Source: JBLHKW01 sp047618565 (lineage in GTDB: Bacteria; Planctomycetota; UBA1135; GCA-002686595). From it: DNA of 41,000 nucleotides. The notes below the pieces were generated by a model, which saw nothing but the letters and a program-made list of their open reading frames with translations, searched no databases and was not told the DNA's origin. Numbering within the stretch: position 1 is the first letter of the stretch; each line of letters opens with the position of its first letter. Positions 35,637 to 41,000 of this stretch are shown piece after piece. Position numbers and translations under genes: made by a program. Location of the stretch: the NCBI GenBank assembly GCA_047618565.1, contig JBLHKW010000024.1:1-41000 (forward strand). Reading direction: 5' to 3'.

Positions 35637-37075
35637 TGGGGCGCCGGCTCGCTGAAGATGTTCTTCAGCTCGAGCACGCCGGGATCTGCTGGCGCGAGCG
35701 CCTCGGCCGCAAGGAAAGCGGTGTGAGCAGTCTGCACGTCGCCCGCGCTCAGGCAGGCGCGCGCCAGGGTCAGCTGGCCTTCGAAGAATTGAGGCATCTT
35801 CTCGACCGCCAGCTTGGCGTAGCGCACGGCCGGTTCGAACATTTCCTTCTGGCCGTAGGCCTGGGCCAGCAGGAAGTAGAGACCGTTGTCCTGGCAACCC
35901 TTGTCCTCGGCGGTGCAGAGCGCTTCTAGCGCCTCATCGAGGTCACCGGTGTAGAAGAGCACCCAGCCGCGACGGAAGTGCGCCAGGCCCTGGCCCGGTG
36001 AGAGCTCGACGGCCCGATCCGCGTGCTTGAGGGCGCGTTCCGGCTCCTGCGCCATGAACGCCAGCTCGGCAAACAGCATGTGGGTCCGATAGGCAGCGTT
36101 GTCGAACTCGAGGCTCTTCTCGAGCCACGCGAGTGCGGTCACCGGGTCGCCCTTGGCCGCATGCGCGCGCGCGGTCAGGTTGAGCACCATGGTGTCCTCG
36201 GGGCGGTCTTCGAGGATGCTTGCCAGCTCGGCGAGGGCCTCGTCGAAGTTGCCCGTCATGAGCATGTTCTCGATGCGCCCCATGCGCTGGCCGTAACCGG
36301 CCGCTTTCCTCATGAGTTCCTGGTCGTAGGCGTCCGGCGGGTAGCCGGCCGGGGCATCCGCACCGAGCTGCAGCTCGCGCTTGGCCTCCTCGCTACGGCC
36401 GACGGCCTGGTAGGCCTGCCCCAGGCGAAAGTGGGCGTGCTTGTAGGTCGGGACCTCGCCCACCAGCGTCTCGAGGATCACGATGGCCTCCTCGGCACGA
36501 TCCGTCTCGCGCAGCAGGTTGGCGAGCCGCGCTGCGCTGAATGGGCTCTTCTCTTCCAGCTCGACGGCGCGCCGGTAGGCGATCTCGGCACCTTCCATGT
36601 CGTTGGATTCCACGTACATGTCACCCAGGCGCACGTGGATGAAGTTCGTGCTCGTGAACTCCTCCGCGACCTCCTTCATGAGGGCAAGCGCCCCCGGGAG
36701 GTCGCCATTGCGGCGCATCATCAGCGAGACCTTGTAGTTCCACTTGGCGGACTCCTGCTCGTCCGGAGCCATGGCAGCGGCCTGGGCATAGCAGCGCTCG
36801 GCCTCCGGGAACATGTTGTTGGCCTCGTAGGCCAGGCCGAGGTCGCCGCGCAGGGCGAAGTCAGCCAGCGCGGCCTCGGCCCGCTGGACGTGTTCGCCCA
36901 CGAGCGTCAACACGTCGGGGTCCATATCGGCCGTCTCGGTCAGGACGACCACGGCCGGCGGCGGTTCCGAGGCCTCCGAGCCACAGCCGGGCCCGAAGCA
37001 GGCGGCTGCCAGCCCGATGGCCAGGGAAAGTGAACTGAACCGGGGTGCTACGCGAAGGCGTCGAATCGGGGTCAT
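35633..37075 (-). CDS. TPR-repeat lipoprotein
   Basis: 480 aa. The N-terminal signal ends at Cys26 or Cys31 (GLAAACFGPGCGS), giving a membrane-anchored lipoprotein. About ten TPR units follow: ADFALRGDLGLAYEANNMFPEAERCYAQAA, PGALALMKEVAEEF, EGAEIAYRRAVELEEK, RAEEAIVILETLVGE, DEALAELASILEDRP, ALAWLEKSLEFDN, ALKHADRAVELSPG, DEALEALCTAEDKG and FEPAVRYAKLAVEKMP, ending TAFLAAEALAPADPGVLELKNIF. It is the first gene of a two-gene operon with the FG-GAP/UnbV lipoprotein. TPR plus CRTAC1 partners recur in planctomycete genomes, so a joint surface role is plausible; I cannot name it. Divergent from the redox genes. Confidence 0.88.
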   Translation of the reverse strand: MTPIRRLRVAPRFSSLSLAIGLAAACFGPGCGSEASEPPPAVVVLTETADMDPDVLTLVGEHVQRAEAALADFALRGDLGLAYEANNMFPEAERCYAQAAAMAPDEQESAKWNYKVSLMMRRNGDLPGALALMKEVAEEFTSTNFIHVRLGDMYVESNDMEGAEIAYRRAVELEEKSPFSAARLANLLRETDRAEEAIVILETLVGEVPTYKHAHFRLGQAYQAVGRSEEAKRELQLGADAPAGYPPDAYDQELMRKAAGYGQRMGRIENMLMTGNFDEALAELASILEDRPEDTMVLNLTARAHAAKGDPVTALAWLEKSLEFDNAAYRTHMLFAELAFMAQEPERALKHADRAVELSPGQGLAHFRRGWVLFYTGDLDEALEALCTAEDKGCQDNGLYFLLAQAYGQKEMFEPAVRYAKLAVEKMPQFFEGQLTLARACLSAGDVQTAHTAFLAAEALAPADPGVLELKNIFSEPAPQ

Positions 37076-37107
37076 CGGATGATCTCAACCAGAGAAATGG
37101 GCACGAG

Positions 37108-37113
37108 AGTATA
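37108..37113 (-). promoter_or_regulatory. Possible -10 box for the TPR/FG-GAP operon
   Basis: TATACT reads on the minus strand at 37113-37108, ~33 nt before the ATG at 37075. No good -35 box lies 16-18 nt upstream (CGACCT at best). Assigned only because it is the one AT-rich hexamer in the leader. Confidence 0.3.
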
Positions 37114-37171
37114 TCTGCCCCTCCCACCGAAGGTCGTGGTGAGCGACCTCGTTTTTGGCGGGACGTGCCCC

Positions 37172-37200
37172 TAGAATCATGCGACCCCCCAAGGAGAGGT
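37172..37200 (+). promoter_or_regulatory. Possible -10 box and strong ribosome-binding site for the FeS/NrfD fusion gene
   Basis: TAGAAT (37172-37177) could be a -10 box. AAGGAGAGGT (37191-37200) is the best Shine-Dalgarno sequence in the window and ends 5 nt before TTG at 37206. It fixes that TTG as the start instead of the in-frame ATG at 37179, which would place the site inside the gene. Confidence 0.45.
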
Positions 37201-37205
37201 CCCAT

Positions 37206-38714
37206 TTGCAACTAGGATTCGTCATAGACCACACGCGCTGCATCGGCTGCCACGCGTGTACCGTCGCCTGTAAGTCCGAAAACGAGGTTCCCGTCGGGAA
37301 CTTCCGTACCTGGGTAAAATATACGGAAGCCGGGACCTTCCCGGACGTTCGGCGCTCGTTCGCCGTCCTGCGCTGCAATCAGTGTACGGACGCGCCCTGC
37401 ATGACGATTTGCCCGACCTCGGCCCTGACCAAGCGCAGCGACGGCATCGTCGACCTGAACCAGGACCACTGCATCGGCTGTAAGGCCTGCATGCACGGCT
37501 GTCCCTACGATGCGCTTTACTTGAATGAGGACACGGGCACGGCGGAAAAGTGCCACTTCTGCGCCCATAGGACCGAGCGCGGACTGGCGCCAGCCTGCGC
37601 CGTGGTCTGCCCGACCGAGGCCATCATCCCGGGCGACTTCCACGACCCGAATTCACGCGTATCGCAGCTGCGCAAGGAACACGACCTCGCCGCGCGCAAG
37701 CCCGAGGCCGGGACCGGGCCCAACGTGCTCTACCGCGAGGTCGACGAGGCCGGGATCGACCCGGGTAAGACCAACCTATCCAAGGGCTTTATCTGGTCCC
37801 AGCCGCCGAGCGGCGCCCTGGCCCTGGCACAGGAATTCGAGGCCATGGAGTCCCAGGCCAAGGCGCGCACCGTTTACGACGTGCCGCGTCAGCCGCTTTG
37901 GGGCAACAAGATCGTCGGCTACCTTTACTTCAAGTCCCTGGCCGCAGGCATCTTCCCGATCGGCTTGTTGGCGATCGCGCAGGCCGAGGGATTGGCTCCG
38001 TGGCAACGCGCTCTGGTGCCGCTGGCCGCGCTCGCCTTCCTGGGTCTGACCTGCCTTCTGCTCGTTCTGGACCTGAAGCGCCCCGATCGCTTCCTCATGA
38101 TCCTGCTGCGGCCGAACTGGAATTCGTGGCTCGCACGCGGCACCTACGCGATCACGATCTACTCCCTGATGTTGGTGAGCTGGATCTTCCTGGCCCTGTC
38201 CGGGCACGAGGGCGACGTCGGGGGCGATCCATACTTCTGGCTCACGACTGCGACCGGAGCATTGACCGCCTGTTACACGGGCTGGCTATTTGCACAGGCT
38301 AAGGGGCGCGTGCTCTGGATGCGCCGTGGTAGCTGGGCTCACCTGCTGGTACAGGCTGTGCTGGCGGGTGCCGCCGCACTCGTATTCCTCGAGGTCGAAT
38401 GGGTGCGCGGCCTGCTGCTTGGCAGTCTCGTGGCCCAGGCCGGCTTCATGCTGACCGAGCATTGGCAGGCGCCGAAGGGTAGAGGCGAGGAGTACCAGCG
38501 CGCCCACAACCTCGTGGCGCGCGGGCCGTTCGCGCGCGTGCACTGGCGCGTGGGGATGCTTATAGGCGTCATCATTCCGGTCGTATGCCTGGTCGTGCCG
38601 GTGGAATCGATGCGGCCGACGCTCTCGATCGTTGCGGCCGTCTGCGCGCTCGTAGGCCTGTATTCCGAAGAGCGGACCTGGGTCCTTGCCGGGCAGTCGC
38701 TACCCATTTCATGA
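37206..38714 (+). CDS. Four-cluster ferredoxin fused to NrfD/DmsC-like membrane subunit
   Basis: 502 aa from TTG 37206. Residues 1-~140 hold 16 cysteines in four clusters: C12/15/18/22, C57/60/65/69, C89/92/95/99 and C116/119/131/135, the layout of DmsB/PsrB/PhsB-type electron-transfer subunits with four [4Fe-4S] clusters. After a linker, residues ~240-502 are an integral membrane domain with about eight hydrophobic segments of NrfD/DmsC type, which exchange electrons with quinones. In most complexes these are two proteins; here one chain combines them. No Tat or Sec signal precedes the ferredoxin domain. The molybdopterin subunit follows after 28 nt. Together they should form a membrane-bound oxidoreductase linking the quinone pool to a substrate. 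Confidence 0.9.
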   Translation: MQLGFVIDHTRCIGCHACTVACKSENEVPVGNFRTWVKYTEAGTFPDVRRSFAVLRCNQCTDAPCMTICPTSALTKRSDGIVDLNQDHCIGCKACMHGCPYDALYLNEDTGTAEKCHFCAHRTERGLAPACAVVCPTEAIIPGDFHDPNSRVSQLRKEHDLAARKPEAGTGPNVLYREVDEAGIDPGKTNLSKGFIWSQPPSGALALAQEFEAMESQAKARTVYDVPRQPLWGNKIVGYLYFKSLAAGIFPIGLLAIAQAEGLAPWQRALVPLAALAFLGLTCLLLVLDLKRPDRFLMILLRPNWNSWLARGTYAITIYSLMLVSWIFLALSGHEGDVGGDPYFWLTTATGALTACYTGWLFAQAKGRVLWMRRGSWAHLLVQAVLAGAAALVFLEVEWVRGLLLGSLVAQAGFMLTEHWQAPKGRGEEYQRAHNLVARGPFARVHWRVGMLIGVIIPVVCLVVPVESMRPTLSIVAAVCALVGLYSEERTWVLAGQSLPIS

Positions 38715-38742
38715 GACCGAAATCCGAGACCCAGGCGTGACG

Positions 38743-41000
38743 ATGAGCGACAGCACGACCGATCGAAATGTGCCCTGGGAACTCTCCGCCGGACCGCCGC
38801 CGGGGACGTGGGACGACTGGACCGAGTACGACGCGACGGCCTGGCCGACGAAGAAGGAGCGTCACTACCGCTGTATCCCGACGATCTGCTTCAACTGCGA
38901 GTCCGGCTGCGGGTTGCTCACGTTCGTCGACAAGGAGACGCGCGAGATCCAGAAGTTCGAGGGCAACCCGTTGCACCCGGGCAGCCGTGGCCGAACCTGC
39001 GCCAAGGGACCGGCCACGATCAACCAGGTGCAGGACAAGGAACGCATTCTGACGCCGCTGAAGCGCGTCGGAAAGCGCGGATCGGGCGAGTTCGAGGAGG
39101 TCAGCTGGGAGGAGGCCCTGGCCGACATCGGTGGACGCGTCGGCAAGGCGCTCGACGAGGAGCGTCGCAACGAGGTCGTCTACCACGTCGGCCGCCCTGG
39201 CGACGACCATTTCATGTCGCGTCTTCTCAACTCCTGGGGCGTGGACGGACACAACAGCCACACGAACGTGTGCAGCGCGGGCGCGCGCCTCGGGTACGCA
39301 TTGTGGTTCGGCGCGGATCGCCCTTCGCCGGATTACTCGCAGACCAAGTTCATCCTGCTGCTTTCCGCACACCTGGAGACCGGTCACTACTTCAATCCCC
39401 ACGCCCAGCGCATCATCGATGCCAAGGCCGGCGGTACGCGCATCGGCGTGATCGATACGCGCCTCAGCAACACCTCTACCCACGCCAATCACTGGGTCGC
39501 GACCTGGCCCGGGAGCGAGGCGGCGCTGCTGCTCGGTATCGCGCGCGAGTTGCTGCTCTCCGGGCGCGCGGACGAGGCCTTCGTCCGTCGCTGGACCAAC
39601 TGGAGCGACTACCTCACGCAGCGCGACGCGGACGGTCCGGGCACCTTCGAGCGCTTCATCGAGCTACTGAAGGAGCTGTACGCGGTCTACACACCCGAGT
39701 TCGTGGCCAAGGAGTGCCGCATCCCGGCCGAGACGGTGAAGATCCTGGCCGACGAGATTGCGGCCGCCGGGTCCGCCTTCTCGAGCCACCTGTGGCGCAA
39801 CGCTGCGGCGGGGCACGAGGGCGGCTGGCAGGTGGCGCGCGCGCTGCTCTTCGTGCACGTGTTGACCGGTAGCGTCGGCACGCCGGGCGGGCTGAACCCC
39901 AACTCGTGGGACAAGTTCGTTCCGAAGCCGAGCGAGAACCCGGGACCGCACAGCGACTGGAACGAGCGCATGTGGCCCAAGTCGTATCCGCTCGCGCACT
40001 ACGAGATGAGCTTCATCCTGCCCCATATCCTGGAGGAGCAGGGTTCGAAGATCGATGTGTACTTCACGCGTGTCTACAACCCGGTCTGGACCAACCCGGA
40101 TGGTTGCTCCTGGATCGAGATGCTCGAGGACGAGGAGAAGATCGGACTGCACGTCGCGTTGACACCGACCTGGTCGGAGTCCGCGCAGTGGGCCGACTAC
40201 GTGTTGCCCATGGGGCTCGCGCCCGAGCGGCACGACATCATGAGCCAGGAGACCCACGCCGGGACCTGGATCGGATTCCGCCAGCCGGTGATGCGCGAGT
40301 TCGCGCGCCTGGAGGACGGCCGCGAGGGCGGCACGCTCGGGACGAACCCGGGCCAGGTCTGGGAGGAAGCGGAGTTCTGGATCGCGTTGACCTTCAAGGT
40401 CGACCCGGATGGCTCGCGCGGCATCCGCAAGTTCTACGAGTCGAAGAAGAACCCGGGTCAGCCGATCTCGCTCGATGAGTACTACGCGGACATCTTCGAG
40501 AACAGCGTTCCCGGCCTGCCCGAAGCGGCCGCCAAGGAAGGCCAGACACCGCTCGAATACATGCGCCGGCGAGGCGCCTTCGACGTGCCCTACGGGGGAC
40601 AGAAGCGCTACGAGACCGAGGACGAGAACGGCGTCGAGCTCGAAGGTGGCGATCGGCGCGCGGGCTTCAAGACGCCGACCAAGAAGCTCGAGTTCTTCTC
40701 GCAGACGCTCCAAGACTGGTCCTTTGGCGACCACGCCATCCCGGGTTACATCCGCTCCCAGGTGCACTGGAGCGACATGGATTTCGAGGCCGGCGAGCGC
40801 GCCCTGCTGCCGACTTTCCGCCTGCCGACCCTGATCCACACGCGCTCGGCCAACGCCAAGTGGCTGCAGGAACTCTCCCACACCAACCCGCTCTGGGTGC
40901 ACCCCGAGGACGCCCAGAAGCTGTCCCTCGAGAACGGTTGCCTGGCGCGCGTGAACACCCAGATCGGCTACTTCGTGGTGCGCGTCTGGGTCACCGAGGG
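38743..41000 (+). CDS. Molybdopterin oxidoreductase catalytic subunit, 3' partial
   Basis: Open to the window end; 752 complete codons from ATG 38743 (a GTG at 38737 is also in frame). Bis-MGD enzyme of the DMSO-reductase superfamily: the N-terminal [4Fe-4S] motif is C49, C52, C56 and C86 (CFNCESGC and CAKG), and C177 in TNVCSAG is the likely Mo ligand, which fits the polysulfide/thiosulfate reductase and formate dehydrogenase-like groups rather than Ser-ligated DMSO reductase. IDTRLSNTSTHANHW and WATWPGSEAALLLGIA are typical cofactor-binding segments. There is no twin-arginine signal: the N-terminus is acidic and Trp-rich. The substrate is not assignable. It is paired with the FeS/NrfD fusion upstream. 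Confidence 0.92.
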   Translation, partial: MSDSTTDRNVPWELSAGPPPGTWDDWTEYDATAWPTKKERHYRCIPTICFNCESGCGLLTFVDKETREIQKFEGNPLHPGSRGRTCAKGPATINQVQDKERILTPLKRVGKRGSGEFEEVSWEEALADIGGRVGKALDEERRNEVVYHVGRPGDDHFMSRLLNSWGVDGHNSHTNVCSAGARLGYALWFGADRPSPDYSQTKFILLLSAHLETGHYFNPHAQRIIDAKAGGTRIGVIDTRLSNTSTHANHWVATWPGSEAALLLGIARELLLSGRADEAFVRRWTNWSDYLTQRDADGPGTFERFIELLKELYAVYTPEFVAKECRIPAETVKILADEIAAAGSAFSSHLWRNAAAGHEGGWQVARALLFVHVLTGSVGTPGGLNPNSWDKFVPKPSENPGPHSDWNERMWPKSYPLAHYEMSFILPHILEEQGSKIDVYFTRVYNPVWTNPDGCSWIEMLEDEEKIGLHVALTPTWSESAQWADYVLPMGLAPERHDIMSQETHAGTWIGFRQPVMREFARLEDGREGGTLGTNPGQVWEEAEFWIALTFKVDPDGSRGIRKFYESKKNPGQPISLDEYYADIFENSVPGLPEAAAKEGQTPLEYMRRRGAFDVPYGGQKRYETEDENGVELEGGDRRAGFKTPTKKLEFFSQTLQDWSFGDHAIPGYIRSQVHWSDMDFEAGERALLPTFRLPTLIHTRSANAKWLQELSHTNPLWVHPEDAQKLSLENGCLARVNTQIGYFVVRVWVTE

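Noticed and set aside
35637..35897. N-terminal extension of the FG-GAP/UnbV gene
   Set aside because: The extension is Arg/Gly/Pro-rich, overlaps the TPR gene in another frame, and would bury the lipoprotein signal that begins at 35636.

Overview
The window is GC-rich and almost fully coding. It looks like a Gram-negative-type bacterium: it carries lipoprotein signal peptides, two outer-membrane secretins and ExbB/ExbD motors. GTG and TTG starts are common, and many genes have C-rich leaders with no clear Shine-Dalgarno site. The mix of a terpenoid-cyclase-fold protein, an FG-GAP/UnbV_ASPIC lipoprotein beside a TPR lipoprotein, large TPR proteins and an iron-sulfur/NrfD fusion suggests a planctomycete-like lineage. 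That assignment is inference; there is no rRNA or other taxonomic marker here.

Layout. (1) 1-1561: the 3' end of a prenyltransferase/squalene-oxidase-repeat protein, then an intergenic stretch with a 27-bp inverted repeat and a possible small structured RNA ending in a T-tract. (2) 1562-15047: two complete, divergent oligopeptide-type ABC importers. The minus-strand operon (oppA-B-C-D-F) has ordinary-sized permeases. The plus-strand operon (binding protein, two permeases, two ATPases) has permeases with very large insertions. Genes in both are tightly overlapped (ATGA, TTGA and GTGA junctions), which implies translational coupling. (3) 15065-15811: a HAD phosphatase.

(4) 15964-28181: seven minus-strand genes, in transcription order secretin lipoprotein, ~1000-aa TPR protein, ~410-aa TPR protein, ExbB, ExbD, ExbD, second secretin lipoprotein. 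No type II, III or IV-pilus partner genes are present. I read this as a candidate envelope-spanning machine driven by proton-motive force, and it is the most interesting part of the window. Runs of 12 and 13 G lie upstream of the two secretin genes.

(5) 28558-30776: a family 4 uracil-DNA glycosylase overlapping mtaB (tRNA methylthiotransferase). (6) 30789-31216: three abutting palindromic elements that share CTAG borders, the last of which supplies the stop codon of an unknown protein (31213-31980). (7) 32222-33949: a cation/proton antiporter fused to a PTS EIIA domain. (8) 33969-37075: an FG-GAP/UnbV lipoprotein coupled to a TPR lipoprotein. (9) 37206-41000: a four-cluster ferredoxin fused to an NrfD/DmsC-like membrane anchor, followed by a molybdopterin oxidoreductase with no Tat signal, cut by the window end.

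Start choices were made from overlaps, ribosome-binding sites and signal peptides. All family calls come from reading motifs, not from database searches.
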